Notes: generated by a model from the sequence alone, not told the origin. A stretch of 28,958 bases of DNA from CAKZSU01 sp044223895 (GCA_044223895.1 JBGALL010000015.1:1-28958), one strand, 5' to 3'; shown: positions 14,733 through 22,631, numbered from the stretch's first letter. Program-made: numbers and translations.

Positions 14733-17057
14733 ATGAAAAAATTATTTGCACTTATACTCGCTGGATTCTTAGTTATTAACACAGTTGCTCCTGCAGCACA
14801 TCTTTATGCTCAAGAAGCACCTACTGCACCAGATGCTCCTTCTGCACCATCAACTCCAAACGCACCAACCGCACCAGATCAACCAAGTGCACCAACCTCT
14901 CCTGATACACCATCATCAAATAGTCAGCCTACCCCACAACCAACCAAATCAGAAGATAGACCTCGTCGTAATCGCGATAATGGATCTGATTCTACTGCAA
15001 ATACCGAATCAAACAGTCCATCCCCAACTCCAACAACTGGAGCAGGAAGTTCAGCTTCAGGATCATCTGGTTCTACAGGCTCTACCGGATCAACTGGTAG
15101 TTCTGCAGCAACTGGCTCAACTGGTTCTACCGGAAGCGCTGGATCATCTGGTACTGTGGGCGATACTCGAGTAGTCACCGGTGATGCTGATAATTCAGCA
15201 ACCATGATAACTACCGGCAACAATAATCAGTCTGCAACACCTACTACCGCTGGTGGTGCACAGATTACAACTGGAGGGAATGGTGCCAATTCAACCAATG
15301 AAACTACTATTAACAATAATAATAGTTCAGCAACCATCCAAGACAATAACGCAACGGTAAATAACAACCTAGATCAACATTCAAATACCGGAGACAACAA
15401 CGCTTCAGGAAATGTTGGTGAAACCTATGTCAAAACTGGCGACGCTAATGTATCAGGGACAATCATTACTGCAGTGAATACAAACGTTGATGGAGTAGCA
15501 GTATCAGAATTTAATGTAAACGATGATCACCAAGGAGATATTGTCCTCGATTTCGCTCAAAACTGTATCTCAGGTTGTGCCGGAAATGGAACAACAGGGG
15601 TACTTACTAAAGGAAATGGCGCTAATTCTAACAACACTACAAATGTAAATAACAATACTAATGATGCTACCTTCCAAAACAACGATGCTACTGTTGGTAA
15701 TACCTTAACCCTATCAGCCAATTCAGGAAACAATTTAGCTTCCGAAAATACTGGAGGAGACACAACCGTTGTAACCGGTGATGCAAATGTTTCAGCCAAT
15801 GCCTTAACCTTCGCAAACAACAATATTGATGGCAATGTCGTCTACGGTGTCGTCAATATCTATGGAGATTTAGTAGGGGACATTATTTTCCCAGAAGAAC
15901 AAATCACCAACTGTTGCGGTACACCTGGTACATCAGTAGCAACTGCTAATAATGGTGCTAATTCTACGAACACCACCAACGTAAACAACAACAATACATC
16001 AACCTCAAATCAGACAAACAATGCTGATATTGCAAATACCTTGAATCTCGATGCCCAAACTGGTGGTAACAATGTGAGTCAAAACACTGGTGGAGATAAT
16101 CGTTCCTACACAGGCGATGCCAATGTGGATGCCAACGTTCTCAATGTCGCAAACACTAACTTAAACGGTGGAAACATGTGGCTAGTATTAGTCAATGAAG
16201 CCGGAAAATGGATTGGAAAGATTATGGGAGCACCAGAAGGTTCAACGATGGCAGCATCAGAAGGTACCACCTTAACGACTGATGCTAATGGTCAAGTAAT
16301 TGCTACCAATGGTAATGGTGCTAATTCTACAAACACCACCAATGTAAACAACAATACAACGACTACATCAGTTCAAAACAATGATGCGAATGTCCATAAC
16401 ACCATGAATTTGTCTGCAAATACAGGTAATAACGAAGCCTCTAAGAACACAGGCGGAGACTCAAATATCGTTACCGGAGACGCTAATATCGTTGCCAATA
16501 TGGTGAACTTTGTAAACAACAATATCACCGGAGGCGGAAAACTCTTTGTAACAGTAGTTAATGTCTTTGGTAGTTGGGTAGGAGACTTAGTAACTCCAGG
16601 TCAACACCAAGAAGAAAAAGTTGTTGCTCAAACAACACCTCAACCTACAGCCGGTCAACATATTGGAGGTGCAAATGTAGCAGCAGTAGTATCTACGCCA
16701 ACACCAACCCCAATCGTGGTAACAAATTCTAATGGGACAACTGAATTAACTCAGACTGTTGATGAATCAAACCCAGTCTCGAAGGTAATGAATCCAATTC
16801 ATACGACTAAAAATTCTAAGAAGTCTGTCTTAGGAACTGCTTCTACCAATGGCACGACAAATACTGATGACGTAAGCTTTAACAATGGTGCTGATAGTGA
16901 ACACGCAGATATGCCAGAAGCTACCATCACTCCAGTTATTGCAGCCCACAGAGTTGTCAAAGTGAACCTAGCTTGGTTGCTTTTGGTCATCCCTGGTGCT
17001 ATACTTCTCTTCATTCTGCGTAACCTAAAACGCCGAATTACTAAAAGACTGCCTTAA
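14733..17057 (+). CDS. Large membrane-anchored repeat protein B (four repeats)
   Basis: Start ATG 14733 (MKKLFALILAG) is preferred over the upstream in-frame ATG 14688, which would put 15 residues before the signal peptide. The protein has 774 aa. It has a signal peptide (1-26, ending LYA), an Ala/Pro/Thr linker (APTAPDAPSAPS type), a charged patch and a Gly/Ser/Thr run (GSTGSTGSTG). Four repeats of the shared family follow, starting near residues 180, 291, 403 and 523 with 'GNGANS.N.T..NNN'. Each contains 'NTG.N.AS.NTGGD...TGDANV..N...N.N', then a hydrophobic strand segment such as 'VYGVVNIYGDLVGDI'. Cys pairs (CISGC, NCC) lie between repeats 1-2 and 2-3. The C-terminus has a transmembrane helix (about 746-763) and a basic tail (LKRRITKR), so it is wall- or membrane-anchored. 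It likely works with the other repeat proteins and the sortase. Confidence 0.8.
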   Translation: MKKLFALILAGFLVINTVAPAAHLYAQEAPTAPDAPSAPSTPNAPTAPDQPSAPTSPDTPSSNSQPTPQPTKSEDRPRRNRDNGSDSTANTESNSPSPTPTTGAGSSASGSSGSTGSTGSTGSSAATGSTGSTGSAGSSGTVGDTRVVTGDADNSATMITTGNNNQSATPTTAGGAQITTGGNGANSTNETTINNNNSSATIQDNNATVNNNLDQHSNTGDNNASGNVGETYVKTGDANVSGTIITAVNTNVDGVAVSEFNVNDDHQGDIVLDFAQNCISGCAGNGTTGVLTKGNGANSNNTTNVNNNTNDATFQNNDATVGNTLTLSANSGNNLASENTGGDTTVVTGDANVSANALTFANNNIDGNVVYGVVNIYGDLVGDIIFPEEQITNCCGTPGTSVATANNGANSTNTTNVNNNNTSTSNQTNNADIANTLNLDAQTGGNNVSQNTGGDNRSYTGDANVDANVLNVANTNLNGGNMWLVLVNEAGKWIGKIMGAPEGSTMAASEGTTLTTDANGQVIATNGNGANSTNTTNVNNNTTTTSVQNNDANVHNTMNLSANTGNNEASKNTGGDSNIVTGDANIVANMVNFVNNNITGGGKLFVTVVNVFGSWVGDLVTPGQHQEEKVVAQTTPQPTAGQHIGGANVAAVVSTPTPTPIVVTNSNGTTELTQTVDESNPVSKVMNPIHTTKNSKKSVLGTASTNGTTNTDDVSFNNGADSEHADMPEATITPVIAAHRVVKVNLAWLLLVIPGAILLFILRNLKRRITKRLP

Positions 17058-17102
17058 CTGCTCCAAACATTAAGAACAGGACTGCCCTCTTAATCTATCA
17101 TT

Positions 17103-17711
17103 ATGCAGAAACGAATTGCTATTTCATTGTTTTTATTCTTAGTTATTGTAACTTCTGTAAAGGCTACCGAAGAATTTAAAATCAGTGGTAATGGGGCAGA
17201 GAGTAAAAACTCAATTAACGTTAGTGATCAAAAGAGTGCAACAGTAGAACAAGGGAATAGTGTCAATATTAATAATAATATTAACGCCAATGCTAACACG
17301 GGAAATAATACGGCAACAGGTAATAACGGTAATACTGTTATCAAAACTGGAGATGCCAATGTAAATGTGAATGTAAACAATACTGGTAACACAAATAACA
17401 CGAATCCCCACCCATCAACCAAACCAAGTCCTACTACACAACCGACGAACAATCCACAACAGCCAACATCTACACCACAACCTGGGTCAAACAATAACAA
17501 TAGTGGGAATTCATCAAATGGATCAGGAAATTCCTCTAATGCTTCTTCGTCGACTTCTCAAAATCAAACAGGAGGGATTGGAGGGGCAGAAGTGATGGGA
17601 CTGGCAGCTACTAGTAGTATCGATAGTCTTTCACTCGTTTCTTCAGTTGCCGGATTTATATGTCTGGTTATCGGAAGCGCACTAGTCAGTCGAAGAGAAC
17701 AAAAACAGTGA
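17103..17711 (+). CDS. Repeat protein C, one repeat with a sortase-type C-terminus
   Basis: This 202-aa protein has a signal peptide (1-21, ending VKA). One copy of the shared repeat follows (about 24-100: 'KISGNGAESKNSINV', 'VEQGNSVNINNNINANANTG', 'IKTGDANVNVNVNN'). After it come a Pro/Thr linker (TKPSPTTQPTNNPQQPT) and an Asn/Ser/Gly linker. The end has the three parts of a cell-wall sorting signal: 'LAATS' (about 167-171) in place of LPxTG, a hydrophobic helix (VSSVAGFICLVIGSALV) and a basic tail (RREQKQ). The sortase gene starts within its stop codon. The simplest reading is that this protein is the substrate or base unit of that sortase; this is inference. It could end a surface structure built with proteins A, B and D. 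Confidence 0.8.
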   Translation: MQKRIAISLFLFLVIVTSVKATEEFKISGNGAESKNSINVSDQKSATVEQGNSVNINNNINANANTGNNTATGNNGNTVIKTGDANVNVNVNNTGNTNNTNPHPSTKPSPTTQPTNNPQQPTSTPQPGSNNNNSGNSSNGSGNSSNASSSTSQNQTGGIGGAEVMGLAATSSIDSLSLVSSVAGFICLVIGSALVSRREQKQ

Positions 17712-18400
17712 GATCATCTCGCCCAAGATCAAAACGAATTGTTTTTTCTTCAATCACTGTCCCACCAAAGGCTTCCCAGCCAAAACTTTTTACGTTTTTT
17801 GACTGGATAACCACGCTACCTTCACACGCTCAAACGGTCAAAGTTACCGTCAAAGAAATTTCACGTTCTCGAAGAATTGGTTTTTTATTTCTCCTATTAG
17901 GTATTGTTCTGGTAAGTTTTCCATATATGACCAGATTTTTCACACAGGTAGGAGAAGAAGAAGTACCAATTAAAGCTGACGAAACCTTCAACTCTACACC
18001 AACTGTTGAGAAAAATCCGATTCGGATACTTATTCCCAGTTTACAAATTGACCTCCCTATACAGCCGTCACGACTGGTGGGAGGATATTGGGAGGTTTCA
18101 GAAAAAACCGCTTCTTTTGGTTTAGGATCTGCTCCACCCGGAAATATAGGAAATACTGTTATCTTTGCACATGCCCGAGAGGGATTATTTTTACCACTCA
18201 AAAAAATTACCTTTGGAAAAGATATTTATGTCCTTAGTCCCGACCAGTGGTATCAATATCGGGTAGATGAGATTCGTGAAGTGTTGCCAACAGATGTCTA
18301 CGTTGTCCAGAAAACCATCGATAACCGTTTAACATTATTTACCTGCAGTGGATTTTTGGACAGTAAACGTTTGGTTGTAATTGCTAAGCCAGTAAAATAG
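17708..18400 (+). CDS. Sortase (class D/E-like transpeptidase)
   Basis: GTG 17708 overlaps the TGA of the preceding gene (GTGA), the usual sign of coupling, and gives 230 aa. ATG 17660 would add 16 residues and overlap more. A basic cytoplasmic N-terminus precedes one transmembrane helix (about 57-75, IGFLFLLLGIVLVSFPYM). The catalytic beta-barrel holds 'IRILIPSLQIDLPI', 'GSAPPGNIGNTVIFAHAREG' with His155, 'LTLFTCSG' with Cys213 and 'SKRLVVIA' with Arg221, the complete His-Cys-Arg triad. The TCSG and GSAPPG segments resemble class D/E housekeeping or pilin-type sortases, though the class is not certain. It would cleave a sorting signal outside the membrane and join the protein to an amino group. 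The neighbouring LAATS protein is the likely substrate. Confidence 0.92.
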   Translation: MRSSRPRSKRIVFSSITVPPKASQPKLFTFFDWITTLPSHAQTVKVTVKEISRSRRIGFLFLLLGIVLVSFPYMTRFFTQVGEEEVPIKADETFNSTPTVEKNPIRILIPSLQIDLPIQPSRLVGGYWEVSEKTASFGLGSAPPGNIGNTVIFAHAREGLFLPLKKITFGKDIYVLSPDQWYQYRVDEIREVLPTDVYVVQKTIDNRLTLFTCSGFLDSKRLVVIAKPVK

Positions 18401-18409
18401 CCTTATAGT
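18381..18409 (+). promoter_or_regulatory. Promoter of the M14-like gene
   Basis: TTGCTA (18381-18386), a 17-base spacer and TATAGT (18404-18409). ATG 18417 lies only 8 bases after the -10, so the transcript would be leaderless. The -35 overlaps the last codons of the sortase gene. Confidence 0.45.
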
Positions 18410-18416
18410 ACCTACG

Positions 18417-19340
18417 ATGAACTCAGAGTTTTTTTCTGCAGTGTCGAGGATGGAAACCTTTTCAGAAGATGGTCGAGCATCCCTTCACGATTTGTATGCC
18501 ACTTATTTGTCCTTATCAGAGGAGTATGGATGGAATCTTGAGATTGCCTACAACCAACAATTTCCAACCCAATACGGTACGATAGAACTTCCCATTTTGT
18601 CCTTTACCAGTCCAGCAAAAGGCGACTCCATATATTTACTATCTGGGGTCCATGGTGAAGAGCCTGCAGGACCGAACGCTATCGCGAAAGCAGTATCTAT
18701 ATTAGCAGAACAAGGCACATACCTTCCTATAATCTTGATCCCCCTGTGTAATCCTGCTGGGTATGTCAGAGATTGGCGATATTTTGATGAATATCGAAAC
18801 AGAGATACAGGCAATAGCATTGGCGATTCTGAACATCACATACTCAATCCTTTGAATCAACGAGTGCCAAAGAAATACCTGCCATCTAGCGTATATGCAG
18901 AGAAATTTACAGAATACTTAATACAAAAATCTCTCCAACATCAAGGGATTCTCTGGATTGATATTCATGAGGATACGTTTCTTAAAGACGGAGGATATAT
19001 TTATACTCAAGGGAAAAAAACAGATAGCGATGAGGTTCTAGAATTGTTAAGCAGATTAATCCAAGAGGGAGGATTACCTCTCCAACAATCTGGAATAACC
19101 AGTTTTGGAGAAACAGTCGACAAAGGAATTATTTACGATATCCATGATGGGGCAATCGAGGATTTAGTATTTGATCGAAAAATCTTTTATAAAGGGAGAA
19201 TTATTGAAGGTCCACAGATACCCAAGGTATATACACTAGAAACACCAGTTGAAGATTTTCCTCTAATTATCAGGGTAAATACCTATGTGAATATTCTCTA
19301 TAATCTTCCGGCAATCTATAAACTAGCTCAAAGTAAATAA
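18417..19340 (+). CDS. M14-type zinc metallopeptidase / deacylase
   Basis: This 307-aa protein has no signal peptide. The zinc site of the M14 carboxypeptidase/AstE superfamily is visible: 'LLSGVHGEEPAGPNA' gives H79 and E82, and 'WIDIHED' gives H184. 'CNPAGYVRDWRY' and 'NRDTGNS' are the usual substrate-binding segments. 'YTLETP' near the end provides E275, the likely general base. Members of this group remove C-terminal amino acids, gamma-linked peptide stem residues or N-acyl groups, so substrate cannot be called. Peptidoglycan peptide trimming would fit the sortase next door, but the protein seems cytoplasmic. It is followed by a bidirectional terminator. Confidence 0.82.
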   Translation: MNSEFFSAVSRMETFSEDGRASLHDLYATYLSLSEEYGWNLEIAYNQQFPTQYGTIELPILSFTSPAKGDSIYLLSGVHGEEPAGPNAIAKAVSILAEQGTYLPIILIPLCNPAGYVRDWRYFDEYRNRDTGNSIGDSEHHILNPLNQRVPKKYLPSSVYAEKFTEYLIQKSLQHQGILWIDIHEDTFLKDGGYIYTQGKKTDSDEVLELLSRLIQEGGLPLQQSGITSFGETVDKGIIYDIHDGAIEDLVFDRKIFYKGRIIEGPQIPKVYTLETPVEDFPLIIRVNTYVNILYNLPAIYKLAQSK

Positions 19341-19344
19341 GTAC

Positions 19345-19389
19345 AAAAAAAACCCTGGCTTCGCGAATGAAGGGACAGGGTTTTTTTTT
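19345..19389. terminator. Bidirectional intrinsic terminator
   Basis: An A-run plus CCCTG (19345-19357) pairs with CAGGG plus a T-run (19376-19389). It lies between two convergent genes and has a T-run on either strand, so it can end both transcripts. Confidence 0.85.
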
Positions 19390-19401
19390 GGAATGTTCTA
19401 A

Positions 19402-20025
19402 TTAAAGAACAATTTCTGAAGGACCTGAGAAATTATCTCCAGAGGTTACAACAGCTTTGTTTTTCGTTGTTGCATTGCCTGTGGTGATTGAATTTTCATC
19501 TCCACCAGTAGTATTTTTGACTTTGTTATTACCAGTTTTGCTTTTAGCATCCTGGGAATTACTTACTGTAGTGTTAGATACCTGAGTAGTTTTTTTCTTG
19601 GTCTTCTCAGATACTTTTACTTTTGTTTTTGCATGGGCACCATTTCCAGAAACATCGACTGTCACTGAAGTTGGATCACAGCCACACGTGTCAGATACAA
19701 CATTACTTCCACCAATTACTTTCAAACTGTTAGAAGATGATGCGTCACCGGTAGTGATACTAGGATCGCCACCATTACCAGTAGTTCCACTGATTGAGTT
19801 TCCTCCAGTAGAAGAATTAGCATTTTGAACATTGACTACATTGGTAGTATTGGTCTGTTGCACAGTGGTTTCGTTTGTATTAGAAACTTCAACGCCATTG
19901 TGTGAACCAGCGCCATTGTTACCGACGGTAATGTCAATGTTTGCAGCAAATATATTAGGAACAGCCGCTAACATAAGAGCACTTGCAGCGACGATTGTTC
20001 CTGCTTTAACTTTAAGACTTGTCAT
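19402..20025 (-). CDS. Secreted repeat protein D (two repeats, no anchor)
   Basis: This 207-aa protein has a signal peptide (1-27, ending NIFA) and two copies of the shared repeat: 'ITVGNNGAGSHNGVEV...VQQTNTTNV...STGGNSISG...ITTGDAS' (about 30-95) and 'VDVSGNGAHAKTKVKV...QVSNTTVS...KTGNNKVKN...ITTGNATTKN' (about 125-195). The pair CGC (DTCGCDPT) sits between them, as in protein A. It ends in 'SGPSEIVL' with no membrane helix or sorting signal. A strong ribosome binding site (GGGAGGTGA on the minus strand, 20032-20039) matches that of protein A. It faces the sortase cluster from the other strand and has its own leader with two hairpins. A soluble subunit of the same surface structure is a reasonable inference. 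Confidence 0.78.
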   Translation of the reverse strand: MTSLKVKAGTIVAASALMLAAVPNIFAANIDITVGNNGAGSHNGVEVSNTNETTVQQTNTTNVVNVQNANSSTGGNSISGTTGNGGDPSITTGDASSSNSLKVIGGSNVVSDTCGCDPTSVTVDVSGNGAHAKTKVKVSEKTKKKTTQVSNTTVSNSQDAKSKTGNNKVKNTTGGDENSITTGNATTKNKAVVTSGDNFSGPSEIVL

Positions 20026-20045
20026 GATATTTCACCTCCCTTCAT

Positions 20046-20068
20046 ACCCATCATTCCTGATGGTGGGT
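20046..20068 (-). promoter_or_regulatory. Leader hairpin before repeat protein D
   Basis: ACCCATCA (20046-20053) and TGATGGTGGGT (20058-20068) form a hairpin with a small bulge just upstream of the ribosome binding site. Protein A has a hairpin at the equivalent position. Confidence 0.5.
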
Positions 20069-20088
20069 TTAATTTTTTAGCCAAACAA

Positions 20089-20124
20089 AAACACTATTGA
20101 AAGGGCAAAAATTCAATAGTGTTT
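20089..20124 (-). terminator. Terminator-like hairpin in the leader of repeat protein D
   Basis: A perfect 13-bp stem (20089-20101 with 20112-20124, loop of 10). On the minus strand it is followed by TTGTTTGG, then 7 bases later a short AT run. It lies 63 bases upstream of the protein D start, so it can act as an attenuator if the promoter is further upstream. Confidence 0.5.
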
Positions 20125-20223
20125 ATGTTTTGGGCAAGCATAACAATAAAAAAAGCAACCATTACAGAATTACAAGATTTTGTTTCCACACTACTACACA
20201 AAGATTGTGCACTGATTAAATGA
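20125..20223 (+). pseudogene. Possible N-terminal fragment of a GNAT acetyltransferase
   Basis: The 32-codon frame reads 'ITIKKATITELQDF' then 'LLHKDCALIK' and stops at TGA 20221-20223. The opening resembles the first strand and helix of GNAT proteins (IRKATIxDLxxI). The bases after the stop show no continued GNAT motif. It may be the remnant of a lost gene or chance similarity. The remaining gap to 20351 holds nothing I can identify. Confidence 0.25.
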
Positions 20224-20351
20224 ATTCAAAAAACTTGTGAACCGGTAACAGCTGCTATCACTTCTTAGCAACGTTATCAACCAAGAATACAAAAAATGGC
20301 TGAGTCACGTCAATTCGATATTAATGGATCAAAAAGATACAGAAGACGTCA

Positions 20352-20375
20352 AAGGAGGAAAGGAGGAAAGGAGGA
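20352..20375 (+). repeat. Triple AAGGAGGA tandem repeat
   Basis: Three exact 8-base units AAGGAGGA follow each other. Each is a Shine-Dalgarno-like sequence, but no start codon follows at the right distance; the nearest gene starts at 20433. It lies just ahead of TATAAT at 20387-20392. Confidence 0.7.
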
Positions 20376-20386
20376 AAGCAAAATAG

Positions 20387-20412
20387 TATAATGTAGATTG
20401 TTGTGCTTGACA
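20387..20412 (+). promoter_or_regulatory. Promoter elements before the methyltransferase gene
   Basis: TATAAT at 20387-20392 would give a 5' leader of about 34 bases for the gene at 20433. A separate TTGACA at 20407-20412 is followed by TATGAT at 20432-20437 with a 19-base spacer, which overlaps the start codon and is less likely. Confidence 0.4.
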
Positions 20413-20432
20413 CTGTTTTGCTCTGACACATT

Positions 20433-20936
20433 ATGATTATCTTACTTATCCATCTCCTCTTTGCATTGTTTATGTTTTTCCTCACGGTAGCGTTTCTGAC
20501 AGGAGCTCCATTTGTGCCTTCCAATAAAAAAACTTCACAAGCAATGGTTGATCTGGCTGATATAAAAAAAGATAGTGTCATTTACGATTTAGGCTCCGGA
20601 GATGGAAGGTTATTGTTTCTCGCCAAGAAAAAAGGTGGTAAAAAAATTGTCGGGATCGAAATAAATCTTTTATTAGTTGTTTTCACCACGATTCGGATCT
20701 GGCTAACCAGACAAAAGGGGATTACTGCTCGATGGGGGAATTTTTGGAGCGCCAATATCTCTGATGCCGATGTTGTCTTTGTGTATCTTCTTCCCTGGAA
20801 GATGGAACAACTGGCAAAAAAATTAAAAAGGGATGTGAAGCCGGGAACAATTATTGTCTCAAATAGTTTTATTTTCCCAGGGTGGAAGATTATTCGCGAA
20901 GATAAAAATAATCATGTCTATGTCTTTGAATTATAA
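20433..20936 (+). CDS. Membrane-tethered class I SAM-dependent methyltransferase
   Basis: This 167-aa protein is short for the fold. Residues 1-23 (IILLIHLLFALFMFFLTVAF) form a membrane helix, followed by 'GAPFVPS'. The Rossmann core starts at about 47 with 'SVIYDLGSGDGRLLFLAKKK', the SAM-binding motif I (D52-x-G-x-G-x-G58), and 'IVGIEI' is the acidic end of strand 2 (E at about 77). 'DADVVFVYLLPWKMEQL' is the motif-IV region, without the NPPY motif of N-methyltransferases. The substrate is unknown. A membrane-bound target such as a lipid or quinone is possible. The convergent glycosyltransferase overlaps its stop by 6 bases. Confidence 0.82.
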   Translation: MIILLIHLLFALFMFFLTVAFLTGAPFVPSNKKTSQAMVDLADIKKDSVIYDLGSGDGRLLFLAKKKGGKKIVGIEINLLLVVFTTIRIWLTRQKGITARWGNFWSANISDADVVFVYLLPWKMEQLAKKLKRDVKPGTIIVSNSFIFPGWKIIREDKNNHVYVFEL

Positions 20937-22418
20937 AGCTTCTTTCCGAACATAAACCTGATCATCTACACCGCCAGGAACAAAGTTATTTCGAATGTAT
21001 TGCTGATCAGCCTCAGGGAGAGACGAAATAATCCCATTATCATTAAAAATATAATTTACCTTTTTGGCTTCTAACGATGCGCTGACTGTCGGTAACCTTT
21101 TAGCAATCGATTCGGGTAACTCAGTAATATATCGTTGATACGGAAGTGGAAATCCTATTGGTCGGAAGAGTACATCTGGATAGATAGCACTATTTTCAGG
21201 TATCGCTTTCCATAAATTCAGGAAATGGGCATCATTATCATGAGCATTAATTCGAGAACGAAATTCATTTGACTGGTAACTGCCAAACCCAAATATTACA
21301 AAAAACCCAAGCACTCCAGCCATAATCGCACTCCGGCCCACAAAAGAAAATCGTTCAGATAACAACAATCTATCAAAAGCCACCCCAGCTAAGACAGCGA
21401 TAATCCAGTCCATAGGCAAATAGTACTGCATAAAGATCGAAGGAACGATCAGTATCCACACCCATTGTCCAATAAGCGATCCTATCAGGATTAATGAAAT
21501 ATCCCTTCTGAGAGTACTTCCTTTGTCATAGACATGATTTAGACCTTCACGAATTCCGAAACCAGCCAGGGGAAAGGTAACCTGAGCAAACACCCAGGAA
21601 AGAGACCGACTTGCTTGTCCAAAAATCCAAGAATTACCTTCCCGGAAATAGAACCCATAGGGGACCGGATAGAGAAGCGCATTGAAGGCGATGAAAGCAT
21701 CAAAAAAAGTTTGCTGTAGAAACCCGTTAAATAGCCCGCGCATCATAAATATCAATAAACACAAAGCCAAAGTGATCATAAACCCAAATACTGCTATCGT
21801 TTCTTGCTTTAAAGTTTTTCGATAATAGGAAGAAACTGCCGCCACAATGAAAAAAACACCGATGGTAGGTAAGATTTTCATTAAGGTGAGAAATGATAAG
21901 GCGGCAAACATTCCTGCAACCCCGAAGAGGAGCATCTGTTTCTTAGCACGGGCATACACATAACTACAAAAGGAAATAGTAATAAAGGTCATCATCAAAT
22001 TATCTGGACGAATTTGCATAATGGTCATATCACTAATAGGATTCATGGCCAAAAGAAAAGTCGTTAAAAAAGCAGCTCGCTTAGAAAACACCTTCGAGAC
22101 GGCAGCGGAGAGAAAGAGCAAACGGATAATAAATAGCCCAATCATGTAATTACGAGCTGCATACATTGTTTGGACTCCATAGCCAACAATTTTAAACAAA
22201 GGAAGGAGAAACCAATAATACAATGGAGGATAGTTAAGATAAAACGACTCATACATCTTATTACCGTGATCTACCAAATAGGTTATCTGACTGTGATGGA
22301 ATTCATCATGATCAAATTGATACACTTGTCCACTTTTGACAACATAAAAGAACACTAAGGCAAACAAAGGTACCAAAATTAACCAGAAGAAATTGTTCCA
22401 AGTAACGAATCGTTTCAT
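20931..22418 (-). CDS. Integral membrane GT-C glycosyltransferase (GT39/ArnT-like)
   Basis: The start at 22418 (MKRFVTWNNFFWLILVPLF) is chosen because the frame upstream adds 37 residues with no signal or family resemblance. The protein has 495 aa with about ten or more transmembrane helices. The first extracytoplasmic loop carries 'FDHDEFHHSQ' (about 35-44) with the acidic D36/D38/E39 cluster typical of catalytic loops in GT-C enzymes. 'NYPPLYYWFLLPLFKIVG' is the family's PPxxY segment, and 'QIRPDNLMMTFITISF' follows. Such enzymes move sugars from polyprenyl phosphate to proteins, lipids or glycans outside the membrane. Glycosylation of surface proteins would suit the Ser/Thr-rich repeat proteins nearby, but this is only inference. 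Confidence 0.8.
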   Translation of the reverse strand: MKRFVTWNNFFWLILVPLFALVFFYVVKSGQVYQFDHDEFHHSQITYLVDHGNKMYESFYLNYPPLYYWFLLPLFKIVGYGVQTMYAARNYMIGLFIIRLLFLSAAVSKVFSKRAAFLTTFLLAMNPISDMTIMQIRPDNLMMTFITISFCSYVYARAKKQMLLFGVAGMFAALSFLTLMKILPTIGVFFIVAAVSSYYRKTLKQETIAVFGFMITLALCLLIFMMRGLFNGFLQQTFFDAFIAFNALLYPVPYGFYFREGNSWIFGQASRSLSWVFAQVTFPLAGFGIREGLNHVYDKGSTLRRDISLILIGSLIGQWVWILIVPSIFMQYYLPMDWIIAVLAGVAFDRLLLSERFSFVGRSAIMAGVLGFFVIFGFGSYQSNEFRSRINAHDNDAHFLNLWKAIPENSAIYPDVLFRPIGFPLPYQRYITELPESIAKRLPTVSASLEAKKVNYIFNDNGIISSLPEADQQYIRNNFVPGGVDDQVYVRKEAL

Positions 22419-22576
22419 ACAAAATAAGAATATATTAACGATACTATTTACATTTATTTCTGTATAGTGCATAATAACTTTGTTTGCGTTTGCATGAGCC
22501 CTAACCAAACTCAAAGTAAACCGGTGCATCTCCGTAATAGATGGAAATTAAGTACTATTTTTCTTTTTGCTGGAAC

Positions 22577-22599
22577 CTCCCTGAGCGAAGTCGAAGGGG
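22577..22599. repeat. CCCTGAGCGAAGTCGAAGGG element
   Basis: This short quasi-palindrome resembles a widespread intergenic repeat core (CCCTGAGCGAAGTCGAAGGG). It is distinct from, but similar in style to, the TGTCAT...GAAGGATC elements in this window. Confidence 0.55.
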
Positions 22600-22631
22600 C
22601 AAAAAAGAAGAACGGTACTTTTTTTTGAGGC

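Noticed and set aside
14924..15223. Minus-strand open frame within the Gly/Ser/Thr linker of protein B.
   Set aside because: It is a shadow of low-complexity coding sequence, without a start signal.
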